A stretch of 64,000 bases of DNA from Moniliophthora roreri (lineage: Eukaryota > Basidiomycota > Agaricomycetes > Agaricales > Marasmiaceae), in the NCBI GenBank assembly GCA_001466705.2, contig LATX02000008.1, positions 62,001-126,000 on the forward strand, written 5' to 3'. Under the pieces are notes generated by a model that saw only the letters and a program-made list of their open reading frames with translations, did not search any database and was not told where the DNA came from. This document shows positions 1 to 11,339 of the stretch, in pieces. A program made the translations under genes and the position numbers. The stretch's first letter is position 1, and every line of letters starts with the position of its first letter.

Positions 1-811
1 GATACCACCTAAGCTTGCGTACTCTGAAGCCGCCTCGATCCCAGTAGCTTTTGTCGCTGCAGCGTATGGTCTATTTGCACCAAAACCACTCGGTGGCGCT
101 TTGAATCCAGAGTTCGACAATAGTGTCAAATTCACCGGAAAGAGCAGCCTCGTTATTGGAGGAAACACGTCAGTTGGGCAATACAGTGAGTTATTCGCGA
201 ATTCTTCAAATGGTGTCGAGACTTCAACATTCACAGCAATCCAACTCCTTAGCAAGGTTCTGGGATTCAGTCAAGTCATCGCCTATGCTTCCAAATCCTC
301 AGAAGACTATCTCAAGTCCCTCGGAGCGACGCGTATCATCGATCGACACCAAACGACACTTCAGGATCTTCCATCAGTCATTCGTGAAATCACGACCGAC
401 CGTCCCTTGAAAGTAGTATACGACGCGTTCGGCTCATCCGAGGGGCATGACATTGGATTCTCATTACTGGTGGATGATGGCCTATTTTGCACTGTCGACC
501 CAAGCAGGACAGATATCACCGAGAATGGGAAGCGTGCTTTTGGCGTTTTTGGAATCGTACATCTTCCCACACATCGGGATTATGGAGTAAAGTTGATTGA
601 ACAACTCGAAAGACTTGCAGAAGAAGATGTGATTGTGGTAAGTTGCGAGCTAGAACCGATAAATGATTAGCTGAGCAGACTATTGGTTGTTCGTTAGCCC
701 AACAGAGTACTGGATCTTCCTAATGGTCTGGCAGGCATCGTTGAAGGACTAGAAACTGTCAAGAATGATAAGACTGGTGGCTACAAGCTGGTCGCACACC
801 CCCAAGATTGA
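1..811 (+). CDS. zinc-type alcohol dehydrogenase / trans-enoyl reductase-like protein (5' partial)
   Basis: C-terminal part of a medium-chain dehydrogenase/reductase (MDR). Three exons can be read: 1-185, 237-637 and 698-811, with GT...AG introns and a TGA stop at 809-811. The first exon carries the typical SEAASIPVAFVAAAYGLF stretch, then a Rossmann cofactor-binding segment (SLVIGGNTSVGQY, continuing IQLLSKVLG after the intron). The next exon has the GATRIIDRH and VVYDAFGSSEGH segments of the nucleotide-binding domain, and the end reads GGYKLVAHPQD. In this family the enzyme reduces or oxidises carbonyl or enoyl substrates with NAD(P)H. Fungal members include ToxD-like and polyketide trans-enoyl reductases, and many lack the catalytic zinc. 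The N-terminal catalytic half lies outside the window, so zinc ligands cannot be checked and the substrate is unknown. Confidence 0.85.
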
Positions 812-969
812 TGATGATGCTCATCAGTATTGAAGCCCTCATTAGAGACGCAGCTGTAAGGAGGTTATTAACGTCTGTATAAATGCCAAAAAATGTAATG
901 TATTTCAAAATTGGAATAACCACGGCACGACTGAACTTCAGGCTTCCAAATTATCCACGTATCCGGGGC

Positions 970-1041
970 TCCCTGAGTCCCTGAGTTGTCCCCCCAAATC
1001 CTGAGTCGTCCCTGAGTCGGCCTGACGAAACCCTGAGTCAG
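970..1041. repeat. short degenerate CTGAGT repeat cluster
   Basis: The hexamer CTGAGT occurs six times within about 70 bp, mostly as CCTGAGTCC or CCTGAGTCG. It lies between the dehydrogenase stop and the 3' end of the minus-strand hypothetical gene. No terminal inverted repeat or target-site duplication could be paired with it. It may be the edge of a decayed element or a simple low-complexity tract. Confidence 0.5.
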
Positions 1042-1047
1042 GTTACG

Positions 1048-1762
1048 CTAGCTAACGAAGTTCACAAGGTAGCATTGAGTGTATTCTTTACAATACGGTG
1101 CCAGAATGATACAAATCGACAATATAGTACAGTTAAAGGCAAACGTAGCGAACTGGGAAGGAAACGAGTGTAAACGGTGAGCGAAAAGAATGCAGTCTCT
1201 ACCGTAGAGCAAAAGAGTCAAGGCAGCGGGATCCTGAGAGCCAGCACGACCTTTGCCTTTGGATATGGGTGCGGCGGGTCTGGAGTTTGAGGTTTCTGCG
1301 CCGGTGATAAGGTCCAGTGAGGGTTGAGTAGAGTAGGTGGTAGATGAACTGCCGACAGCTGCATTCTCAGCTGCGGCCTGTTCGTTGAGCATGTTAATGA
1401 GTGCAGTATAATCCGTGCTGGGAGGGGAGATGACGGCAGAGTTGGGGAGTACATAAGGGGAGACGGCTTCGGTGGAATTCAGGTGAAATCCATCCTCGGT
1501 TAATGGCCTCTATGACCAGTTCCATGCCAGATGCAGAGATCCATCCACATCGGTTGTATGTCACAGGGTTCTTACCACACTGGGGATCAAGTACTGTATG
1601 TCAGAGATGGACAGAGTGTTGAGAGACCTGATTACTCACGTAAATGCCATAATGCCTTGCATGTTGCCCTGTCTTGAAGAGCACGATTGGTAAGTGTTTT
1701 CCAAAACAGTTCGGGCAGGTATTATCTGAGTCTGGAAGGTATGTGTATTCGTGTTCAGCCAT
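1048..1762 (-). CDS. hypothetical protein with CxxC start and Ser/Thr-rich C-terminus
   Basis: Not recognised as a named family. From ATG at 1760-1762 the minus strand reads an acidic start followed by DNTCPNCFGKHLPIVLFKTG, then a GTGAGT donor. An exon containing DPQCGKNPVTYNRCGWISAS follows, and then, after a likely second intron, a Ser/Thr/Ala-rich tail ending at 1048. The spaced cysteines (CPNC early, CG and RCGW later) recall the small zinc-finger-like hypothetical proteins of Agaricomycetes, but the full ligand set of a GRF finger is not visible. The two exon frames only join if the second intron is used, so the model is tentative. Confidence 0.35.
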
Positions 1763-2437
1763 AAGAACGAGCGGAAGGTGAGGGAGATGGTGAGAGTCGG
1801 AAGGAAAGAAGGAAGTGGGGGGAATAGATAGAGAGAGGCTCTATATAACCCCAAGTTTTCACATGAGTTTTCATGCAAGGCAATGTCGGGAGGGATCAAA
1901 GGATGTGAGCGTCACTGAGCTCGTTGAGAGGGTGTCGATCAACGAAGAGAGTAGCGGCGAGCTGGCACTGGCCGCGTTATGTCACAGGCACTGTGACTCG
2001 GGTATAACAGTGGCGCGAGAGGGCGCGAGCTGTCACGCGTGTGTCACATCTCATCATGAACGCCTTCAAAAATCTCGCATTCTCCAACACTGACCGTGTC
2101 TCCTAACCAGGTACTCCACCAGATAGATTTATCGCACAAGATTAAAGTCTTCAACTTTTTTCGGGTAAAATATCACCATAGACACTGCAAAGGACCTCAA
2201 AGTCGTGTCCGAAACGCTGCTTAGCCTAAAATTTTGAGGTTCACAACACAAACAAAAATCCGCTCGCAGCGGTCGCGCACCTCCATTTTTCGTTCAATCC
2301 TAGTCATTCACTATCTACCAGAAGCGCTCTAAATCGATGGGTCATATGCGGCCACCTAGTCATCGTTCCATGATAGCCGGGCAATTTACGCCGGCTGCGA
2401 GAAGTGGGGCTGCCAAGGAGAAGGCTGCTCGGTGCGC
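1763..2437. other. intergenic region, no supported gene
   Basis: Only short unsupported ORFs. From about 2295 the sequence becomes homologous to the region upstream of the second esterase copy (from about 19330), which marks the left edge of the large direct duplication. Confidence 0.5.
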
Positions 2438-2444
2438 TATAAAA
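2438..2444 (+). promoter_or_regulatory. TATA box of esterase copy 1
   Basis: TATAAAA lies 45-51 bp before the ATG at 2489, within the conserved context GCGCTATAAAAATCACG. The same box is present before copies 2 (19500-19506) and 4 (50188-50194), but is altered before copy 3. Confidence 0.6.
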
Positions 2445-2488
2445 ATCACGTCCTGTCCTCCCTTAACACTAAATCTTGAACCACCGCA

Positions 2489-4763
2489 ATGCAGCTGCCG
2501 CTACTCAGTCGGTCCTTGTTACTCGTGTCCTTTTCAGCTGTGACTTTGGCTGCACAAGTTCAGCTCGGAAACACAACTCTCACTGGTACGATTAGGTTCT
2601 CGAGTTCTTTGGTGGTAAGTATCAGATGATGTTTCATAAATTTAAACGTCGCTGAATGTTGTTCTGGATACTAGGCATTCCATACGCTGAACCGCCTCTG
2701 GGAAACCTACGTTTCCAGCCTCCCATTCTGAAGCCTGCCCTTGATGCTCCTACCTTCAATGCCACCAACTTTGGCCCGCAATGTCTTCAACTACCCGCGG
2801 TAAGCTCCATTTGTGTTATTCTCTCATGCTAGTAGAATCTGAGCATTATACAGAACGTTACAAGTTCAGGAGATTGCCTTACGGTCAATGTTCACCGACC
2901 GATTGACTTGATCCGAGGCAATCAGCTGTTGGCCGTCATGGTATTCATTCATGGCGGAGGTTTTTACAGTGAGCTCTCCAAGAGCTACTCCCTGGAAATT
3001 TGAGCTCAGAATTTTCGTTCTTTATAGCTGGAAATTCAAGCCAGCTAGATGGGAACCCTCTCGTTCTCAGAAGCATTGCTCGTGTAAGTGCTTCATGCCA
3101 TGACACTTCAATGACTGACCTCTTCGCAATTGCAGGGCACCCCAGTCATCTACGCTAGTCTCAACTACAGACTAGGCCCTCTCGGATTCCCTCAAGGAAC
3201 TGAAGCCGAGCAGAAAAGTGCCTTGAATCTTGGCTTGAAGGATCAGCTAACTGCGCTTGAATGGATCAAGAGAAATATAGCTGCTTTTGGAGGCGATCCC
3301 ACAAAGGTACGCTGTCACCGATACCATTTCCAGATTCCGAGTTCCTGAACATCTGTTGTCCAGGTGACTGTTTTCGGTGAGAGCGCCGGAGCTGTGTCGA
3401 TAGCTGTTCTCTACCTCAACTCGGGTCTAGAGAATCTCGCCAGAGGTGCTGTAAGTATTCAACAGCTTTCCGCAGGCCTTATATCTTATGATAACTAGAT
3501 TTTGGAGTCAGGCGGCGCAGGCACTACATTTACCTTTGAAGCTTCGCGTCGTCAGGAAAACTGGGACTCGTTTGTGGCAGCTGTCCCAGAGTGCTCTAAC
3601 TCAGCACCTGGGGATTCATTCACTTGTCTGAAAACAGCAAGCTCAAGTACTCTTTTGCAAGCTACGGGGGTCTCATTTGCGGAGGCACGCGAACAATTCC
3701 CTTTTGTACCAGCTCTAGACGGGCCTGGTGGTGTTTTGCCTGAACTTCCTTCAGAAATGTACGCGAAGGGTCAGTTTTCCAAGATTCCTTTCATCTCTGG
3801 TACCAATCTCGATGAAGGTAACTGCGATTTACTTTCCTGAACGAAGGACGTTCGTTGACACTTTTTAGCTACGCCGTTCACGCCGACCGCAACCTCTTCG
3901 TCAGATACTATTAGAAATGGTATTATTTCTAATTACACGACGAACAGTGATGACCCAGCACTGCAAGCCGCTGCAGACCAGCTCCTTCAACTGTATCCCG
4001 ACGTGCCCGCTTTAGGATCGCCTTTCAATACCGGAAACGAGACATTTGGGTTAAGCAGCCAGTACAAACGATCGGCGGCCATTAGTTCGTCTCATTTCTC
4101 CTTTCAACGGTTCAGGAGATGCTAACTGAGATGCACTTTAGCTGGCGATCTCATGTTCCACTCCGTGCGGCGACTTTGGACGAAAGCTGCTGTTCAAGCT
4201 GGTGTCAAAGCGTATGGCTATCTGCTTACTGGCCCTCGCCTCGCCACTATCCCGCCTGAGCTAGGAGGTAAGAGGTCAAACCATTCTGCTTTTCGGGTAT
4301 TGACTAACTGTCGCTGAAGTTTCGCACGGACTGGAACTATTCTATGTATTTGGTCTTGTTCCGCTGGCTGGCGGTTCGCCACTCGATATCGCCCTGAGTC
4401 TGAAGATGATGGATTATTGGATCTCGTTTGCGACCGTTCTGGATCCCAACGATGGAAAGGGAGAATCGAGTAAGTTTAAGTTGAGCTCCCTGACATCCCG
4501 ATTAACGTCTTGAAATTACAGGACCCGCTTGGCCTCAGTACGCCACATCGAACCCAGTGAGTTCTAGTTTCTACCCTAGTGCTCCGAGCTGATATACATG
4601 CCTCTCTGTAGTCCATTCTCGAATTCAATACGAACAACGTAACCGCTATCCCGGTAGGTTCTATCTACTCTTAGGCTTCTCCGTCTCACAACCCTCGCAG
4701 GACAACTATCGTGCAAATGGAGTTGGTTTCATAAATAGTAATCCCGCACTGTTCCGTCATTAA
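2489..4763 (+). pseudogene. carotenoid-ester-lipase-like type-B carboxylesterase, copy 1 (exon 1 frameshift)
   Basis: A secreted alpha/beta-hydrolase that would cleave lipid or carotenoid esters. About a dozen exons are visible. They show a signal peptide ([21 protein letters not shown]), [16 protein letters not shown], oxyanion-hole [15 protein letters not shown], nucleophile elbow FGESAGAVS, acidic-residue region GTNLDEG and the SHGLEL histidine, ending NPALFRH at 4763. Compared with copies 2-4, exon 1 lacks 7 bp near 2587-2595, which shifts the frame at the usual donor. SEDCL has also become SGDCL. A GT at 2587 could serve as an alternative donor and would rejoin exon 2 in frame, deleting about ten residues after the signal peptide. 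It is therefore either a young pseudogene or a gene rescued by a new splice site. The 3.04-3.9 kb part is almost identical to copy 2. Confidence 0.8.
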
Positions 4764-4854
4764 CTGAGCGTACCAACAAATGTAGTCGTTTAACGGTAGA
4801 ATTGTCAGTAATTGCTCGTCGCCAAATGTTGTTCCGGTGACCCAGAGAATTTAC

Positions 4855-5050
4855 TCAATAACTCCAAACACATTAGATGCCTCAAACAGCGAAGCATCAG
4901 CCCTCCTAATCGAAAATTCTCGCATCCTTAACTCCTGCTCGACTGCGAGGAACGACGTAATGATGTGATCTGCATACTACTGCATGGTTCCTGGAAAGAC
5001 TAGTAACGCTAATGGAGTCGAGGTCGTTGCACGCTCCAGGCGAGCTGCCG
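4855..5050 (-). pseudogene. truncated last exon of a DUF6593 gene (relic 1)
   Basis: The minus strand matches the last exon of the intact DUF6593 gene (45498-45737) from its ARLERATTS segment to the stop. It lies tail-to-tail with esterase copy 1 at the same spacing (about 90 bp) as the intact pair. It has no upstream exons, a 3-bp insertion creating an in-frame TAG after the MQ of GAMQYADQ, and a 7-bp deletion near the end. It is non-functional debris carried along by the duplication. Confidence 0.85.
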
Positions 5051-5084
5051 CCGAGCTGGAAAGGAGCAGTGACTCGGGTTTTCG

Positions 5085-5170
5085 TCGAACGTACTCTGCA
5101 ATTCATCGATGATACACCACTTTTGGCTCTCAGATCGGTTCCTTGACTGGAAGGTCCGCTTCAGCTCAAG
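5085..5170. repeat. dispersed ~110-bp repeat (one of six)
   Basis: A segment with a TTCGTCGAACG-like start, CAATGATACACC, TTTTGGCT and CTGGAAGGTGCGCTTCA recurs near 5085, 8185, 11858, 15312 (cut by an N), 22195 and 25287. It always sits at the junction between a module end and the next unit. It could mark a recombination point or be the 3' end of a decayed element. Confidence 0.55.
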
Positions 5171-7295
5171 TTCGTCTTAGCGTCTTCCTAATCATACTGT
5201 CCATTTAGATCCGCACAAGTCAAATTTTCACTGGGGCTACCGGGGATGAGGATAATGGGGTGGTTTAACGCTCTAAAAGTTGCGCTTCCCATTCAAAATA
5301 GTGCCATCGGAACCCGAGGAATACGTATACATATACCGTTCGTGTCTTTAATTTATGTACGCCTGCTTTTCTATCCATCACGATGTTACGTTTCATGCTT
5401 CCCATATCTTGCGTTTCTGGTCGCCCGGAAGCCGAGGATGCATGAGCGACGTAGAAGAAAGACAGAATACCGGAAGGGGACGTACCAATGGAAAGTATCA
5501 TTACACTCCCACCGGACAAGTTGACCTAGATGCAGGGGAGTCGGTACGGAATCTGGATATGAACGATTACGACTGACGCTGTCGGTTCTTCACCCGCATC
5601 GCATGCCCTAGGAAAAGGTCGCGTTAAATGCCGAGGGAATCTTGATGTGTGTTTCCGAGGACGTGAGTGTTGAAACTGAGGCTGGCATGAGCGACTTGTA
5701 GAAGAAAGCGCTTCCTGATATTTGGCGGACAAGTGCGTAGCGATGGCTTAACCGAGGCGCTCAGGCTGTAGTCGGCGCTATAGTGCTCACATGTCTGAAT
5801 TGTGAATATTTCCTCAGTTTGGCGAGATCCCAACAAAAAACGAAGATAGGACTCCCCACCCTACTAGCGAAATTAAAACCTTCAAGACTCCAGACCGTCA
5901 CTAGTTGTCGCTTGAACTCCAGAAGTGTTGACGTATTAGGGAGCCCTGCGTACGTCTTCAAGCCGTGCTGGATCTAGTTGATGTTCTAACTCGACAAATA
6001 TCGGTATGCTGGACATGATAATTGAGAAATAACACGGAAGAAGCGAAGCAGGATTTAGTACACACCTGAGAGGATGGATTAGATGGCTGGTGCAGGTGTG
6101 GCATCTTGAATAGGCAGCGGCTGCTCCGGTCTTGCTGTTTCTGAAAGAAGATATCTTGTTAGCGCGAAACCCAAACCGGATATTGGAAAATAGAACTAAT
6201 ACGTACCAGTTCCATGGCATTGGTGACAAGAGCCCACTTTGCAGCTCAGACGCTTCTTCTATCACTTTTGGGTCAGACGTAGGGAAATTGTTGATAATCA
6301 GATGCGATACCACCGAATACGAGTGTTTGTATGACTGGGAGGGTTGCAAAGGAGTTGTTCAGTCGTTTGTGTCTTGTAGTATAGTGCGAGAGGCGGCCTT
6401 GATGCTGTTGTAGCCAGGCAGGAAGGTCTATGGGAGTTGGGAAAGCGGGAGCGAATTGGGATTCCGTCGTTGATGAGAACCGGTGAATCGCGCGACTGGC
6501 TAACAGGTATCGAGTTGAACCCGTCTGTAAGAACGAGCTGGAGCAGAAACAAAGAGGAAGTCAGACGGAGATTGTGTTTTGTCATCGATGGGACCCGGTC
6601 ATTGATTTGAGGCTCGCTACCTATGCCTGTGGGTGGAATGAGGAGAAGAAGAAAAGGGTGCTCTATCATACCTGAGGAATCTCAGACGCTTGTTGATGGT
6701 AATGCGTTGAGCTAATGGGAAGGTCTTTGGATCGACACACGGCGCGACACGCGTTTCTGTCTTTGAAATCACCACCATCTCTGTCGACGTGCTTCTTGCC
6801 TTCACCTCCATCACTCCAACCACCAATTTCACTTCCAACTGCCATGTTCTTGAAACAGGTAACCGGTGAAATACTAGATACGACTCGTGCACTCCGACAT
6901 CAAGCACCGTCAACCATCAATCCCAAAGGACGTTCCACGCTGATCTCGCCACGTCTGCGCTTCAGGCAACCCATCTACACGCACTCCGATTAGACATCCA
7001 CCAAGCACCTTTTCAGACAACTACCGCTCACGCTCATGAGCACCTATCAGTCGACAGGAGGCACTGTTGTGGTATACCGATACTGATAAATCGGACTCCA
7101 TTTCAGCTTCTACTCCTTTCCTCTCGAAGCTCCGCCCCTTTCCTAATCTCATCAGCTCTCGTACGACAAAGTGTTTAGTTGCACTCACTTGCGTGAAGTG
7201 GCTTGTCGTGGAAAAAAAATGTTGGTGGCCATCTAGAGCGAGGTACGTGGTCGATTCCTTCCAGTGGTTTTATGCGTACTCACGATCGTAACTCT
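5171..7295. other. spacer with a possible decayed minus-strand gene
   Basis: Duplicated at about 22300-24420. On the minus strand, stretches such as VVISKTETRVAPCVDPKTFP with LAQRITINKRLRF (about 6710-6800) and ASRAIHRFSSTTESQFAP with LQQHQGRLSHYTTRHKRLNN (about 6310-6510) read like exons. They sit in different frames that need introns to join, and no family could be recognised. In the second copy one acceptor (ACAG) has become ACAA. There is also a diverged internal tandem pair around 5432 and 5681 (GCATGAGCGAC followed by GTAGAAGAAAG). It is probably a degenerate gene. Confidence 0.3.
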
Positions 7296-7828
7296 CTAGA
7301 AACGCGAAATTAACTCTTGCGGGACCTCAGAAACAATACGGTCACTAGATTCGCTCATCCAATTTTCTAGTGCATGTTCAAACCCATACAAGACCGGAGT
7401 TCCAGCAGCCAAGTTCTCTCCATAGCGACCCTGTGCGTCACTTATACCGCGAAAAAGTCTGCAGAAGTCCTGTTGGCGAAAGCAAGAGAATTTTACCAAG
7501 TGCTCGAATTCGCAGTTACACGCCCACTCCTCTGTGCCTGGGTAAAGCTCGTCACTCCATGTCAAAGGCATCGCGCCATAATGTGCTCGATTGACATTGT
7601 ACTGTTCCAGCACCGTGTTCTTCCACTCATCAGTCGGGTTTAAGCGTCTGCAAACATTTGACATGTCGGCACCGTCGCAGTCGAACGCGCGTTCTTTCGG
7701 TAACTCGGCTTTGAGATTCGATAAGTCTGGGGTGGTTTGGAACAGTGAGGGAGTTATCAAGTCGGCCGGGAAAACTGAATACTGGAGAAAGGACAGAGAT
7801 AAAGATGATGAGCGACCAAAAGTACATG
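7296..7828 (-). pseudogene. CAP-domain (PR-1/SCP-like) secreted protein, unit 1, frameshifted
   Basis: CAP-superfamily proteins are small secreted proteins, some of them sterol- or lipid-binding. Visible parts: a signal-peptide-like start at 7828 (MYFWSLIIFISVLSPVFSFP), then a one-base frame shift, then the CAP core with EWKNTVLEQYNVNRAHYG, PLTWSDELYPGTEEWACNC, EFEHL. A GTAAAA...CACAG intron follows, then GRYGENLAAGTPVLYG and HALENWMSES. These correspond to the HNxxRxxHG, W/A-x-C and GENLA signatures. Compared with units 2 and 3, an extra base near 7728 puts the signal peptide out of frame with the domain. It ends soon after the W-x-x-E motif, shorter than a usual CAP domain. Confidence 0.7.
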
Positions 7829-8349
7829 GTTCGAAGTCGGTATAACTGTGTAGCGAGTAAATTTTGTCAGAGTATACAATAATACTTCAAAACGTTCATG
7901 AACCTAGTCCATCCCGAGAATACCAAACATAGTATACTGGACTTTGTTTCTCTCAGCGCATATGCCGTGTTGAAAGAGAAAACACTTGCAACATGCGAGT
8001 TCCATGGTCGTGTTCAGGTTTGTTTCGGAGAGCTGAACAGGAAACATTTGTGCTCAGTCCTCGTTTTCAGTCTCACCAATGCCAATTTTGGAAGATCAGA
8101 TTGCTGCGAATGTCCACCGCAATTCTCGCTATTCCACTCCCTTCACGTTGAAGGACCACCAAACTCCCAGATAGGTACCGGGTTTCGTCAAACGCACCCC
8201 GCAATTCACCAATGATACATCAGATTGGTTCCTAGGCCGGAAGGTGCGCTTCAATTACAGACAACTATCAACAAGCACAAGCACTAATATCTAGATCAGG
8301 AACTGCACTCCATAAACGGTTCCACCAAGAACTCTCTGTAATAAGTATG

Positions 8350-10279
8350 TCAGCGTTCATCTTGAGTTGCGGTAATGACTAAGAACACACCTGGCTGTTT
8401 CTTGATGATTTCGAGTTCTGGGTAGTCCATGTGTTGCGCCCAATGGGCAGTGCTGGGGTCAAAGCCTCGGGCAATTTGCCATTTGTGGAGGGCTGTGTAG
8501 ATGTGGGAGGGCCACGATAACAGCCCTTCAGGGTCATAAAGTACAGATGAGGTGAGTATCGGAATGTCCCATCTTTCCCATTCCTTTTCGGGTATCCTTG
8601 ACTGACCGTCCTCATCAAAGGACCAGAAATGGGTATGTCCACCCATCCATGATATAAGATCTGATACGGTCATCAGAGGTAGATAGAGGAAGAGGTAGAT
8701 GGGTCGGGGTTCTTCAACGGCATCACAGATGCCAGAAGAGGCCAGTCGGGTAGATTGCGATCGCAAACTCAACCAGGGTGGATCAACTATAGCTGGTAAC
8801 ACAAAAGATGATCAGCATTCTTCACATGTTTAAAAGGGATGAGACACCTACAAAAGCTTTCCTGATGGCCCGTCATCTCGAGAAAATGTAACACATGGGA
8901 GGATTGTGATAACCAACCATCACAGAACGTTCGGACATCAAATCTAGCCTCAACGCGAACTTCCTCCCCTTGACCAGCCAATTTGAAACTGCGGAAATGA
9001 GCCCTAATTGCAGAAGAGCCAAGTCCGCACTCACCGCGTCGATCTACGATCAACTCGCGTCTCCTCCACCAACCCACTGACATTCCACCTCCATAGCCCA
9101 GGTGCTTCTGGCGGCCACCTCGCAACGGACTCCAGCGAAGGCAAGTAGACTGTATCAAAACGTAGCCCGCTGATGATGTCGATTGGAAGATGGTGGGGCG
9201 GATTTCGCCAAAGGTGTTCAAGGTAGGGATAGTTGGTCGTCGGTTGGGTGCGGTTGTTATCCTTGTGTTGATGGTCTTCTGTCGTCTTTGGATACAAGTC
9301 GTCGAGATAGGTATGTTCGTAAAACCGCCATGCACAATCTAGAACGCCGGCATCCATAATTGATCCGAATTTGCTGAAGAATGCGACAGAGGTTCCTTCT
9401 TCCAGCATATCCAGTGTCGAAGGAAGAGCTCGAAGAGCTGATTCATCTTTGAGCAGCCCTGGAAAGCTGACAAGAGGTCCGGCGGGTCCACTGCAAAGAA
9501 TCCCTCTTCTCGTGTCCATCCATAAAGCCCAACTCATGCATCCCTTGCTCCGCTACAAAGTCATCAGTGCCAGACCTCCAAAAGTCAGGATATGAACTCA
9601 CCCTCAGATATTCCATGTACATGTCCATCCATAATGACTTGGTGTAGAAATGGGCCACTGGGATCAATTCTACTTGTTCTGGTTTGGGGTATGTTGTTGA
9701 CGGAAGGAAGTTTGTGATGCGCACCATGGTGAAAAATCAACATTGGGATCTCTGATCGATTGATACCGAAGAGTTGGAACATGCCCGTCCGACTGACCGC
9801 TGATTGGCGAAGTTTTCTGTCGAGGGAGGGGGCAAACGAACCTGGCACAGGAAAATTGCTTGAAATCCTTCTTCCAAGCCTCTTGTGCATCCTCGCCTTC
9901 GTATGTTATGGCAGTGAACTTGGATTGTTGGTCAGGATGAACTTGAACGGTAGAGATCGTTTTTCGAGCAGATTTGCGCCGTTGCCAGACCCATTTCCCA
10001 TTTTTATGGCGGTCCCATTTTGAGAGGTTCACAGATCCCAGCTCCTTCACGCCGATGACATAACCACGTTTCACATTTTCGAACTGCAAAGCCAGAGTCA
10101 GCAGTCAGGATCTCAGAATACACACACTTTGAGCTCACCTGGCCGAATATTGTGCGCTCGGTGACTTTTGTATCGTCTCCATAAATATGAGTTATTGTTG
10201 TGTGGTTGTGGTTGACTTGATCACCACGGACATTGTTGAGCGTGCCTCTGACGGACAATTGTGAGTCGTGGATGCTCAT
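8350..10279 (-). CDS. family X protein (agaricomycete-expanded, function unknown), copy 1
   Basis: Starts MSIHDSQLSVRGTLNNVRGD, a G/N-rich start like the N-terminal segments of many agaricomycete multigene families. Later exons read FENVKRGYVIGVKELGSVNL, a basic KNGKWVWQRRKSARKT stretch, ITYEGEDAQEAWKKDFKQF, FQLFGINRSEIPMLIFHH, ELIPVAHFYTKSLWMDMYME, RGILCSGPAGPLVSFPG, LPSTLDMLEEGTSVAFFSKF, YLDDLYPKTTEDHQHKDNN, LWRNPPHHLPID, LRFDTVYLPSLESVARWPPE, and a C-terminal HTHFWSFDEDGQ...WPSHIYTALHKWQIARGFD block. At least seven exons, about 600 aa. I know this arrangement as a hypothetical protein common and multicopy in Agaricales; no catalytic motif or transmembrane segment is visible. Copies 2 and 3 are similar throughout, which supports the exon model. 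Confidence 0.75.
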
Positions 10280-11269
10280 TTGCAGTGTCGAATCTGGTTA
10301 AGTGAAAGAACGTAAGGATGGTGGTTAAAGGGTAAGCTGTGTCGTGGGGAACATGAGGCACCGTTGAGTGTTGTAGTTCTTCGCGAGAGAAGAGTATTCG
10401 AAGTATGGATTACTACAACAGACGATGAGTGTAACTTTAGAATGGTAGGCACGGCGCGAAAGACGTACCAAGTTAGAATCAATACGGACTACCTAAGCTC
10501 AAAGCATCAAGCCGTTTTGCAACCCTACTTGATACTATAAGTGATATTTTGAAGACTCGAGAGGGTGAATGGTACGAGAAAGTCATTTTGAAGAATAGCA
10601 AGTATGAATCATCTATGGGCGCTTAACTGGCGGTGAATAACCTGCCCTTCACTACGACGCGACGCCTGTACTCATACTCGATGCTATCTCACACACTTTC
10701 ATTGAATACGTTTCTTACAACTCCAAACAAGTGTCCACTTCTGAGAATTCAGTCTTCCCTCACCATCTCACAACTTTTCGCCTGTCCTCCGCTGCACCAG
10801 AATCTCCCCTCTCAGCACTGCATCCATCAGTGTTCTCCGCCCCATTTTGCATACTTTGGCCGGTGTCACCCCGCTACCTTCCTCGCTTCCCCCACCATAG
10901 AAGTCTCTGCCTGCAAAAACGATAGCGTCGAATATGTCTCCAACAAATACTATCATCTCCGCTGGCAGCAAACCCATTCGTGTCCCTCGGCAATTTATGA
11001 CTGGCGTAATCACGTACGTTCTCTCTTACTTGTCGATTTCTTCGTACTGACAATTTCCAAAGACTGCATACTTCAAGTCGAGAGGCCAACCTCATCGTTC
11101 CGAATGCGATACACCGAACCCTGCAGACTGACAGCATACAAAGACAGCTATACCGTCAATATTGGAAAGCCGGTCATCATTGACCATGATACGTTTTTGA
11201 GTTCACCGGCTTTCTCCATGAATCCCATCTCATTCGACGGCTTCCAGAAATGCAAAATAACCTCTCGCA
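10280..11269. other. unit spacer, with a weak 214-aa ORF on the plus strand
   Basis: Spacer upstream of family X copy 1, recurring near 14330-14735, 15960-16550 and 27880-28860. A plus-strand ORF at 10633-11277 is the longest frame here. A part resembling SACKNDSVEYVSNKYYHLRW followed by QQTHSCPSAIYDW keeps its cysteines and tryptophans in all four units and ends at a GTACGT donor-like site. The ORF is interrupted in the other units, and no start or signal peptide is convincing. It could be a short relic exon or chance. Confidence 0.2.
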
Positions 11270-11339
11270 TCAACTAATACAACCTCAAACATATTACTAC
11301 ATTCGCCACCTTCGCAGCGACCCGGTACGCCACTTAAAC

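Noticed and set aside
10633..11277. 214-aa plus-strand ORF as a real gene
   Set aside because: Open only in one of four homologous units, runs through a probable intron donor, low-complexity composition and no recognisable domain. Kept only as a weak note.
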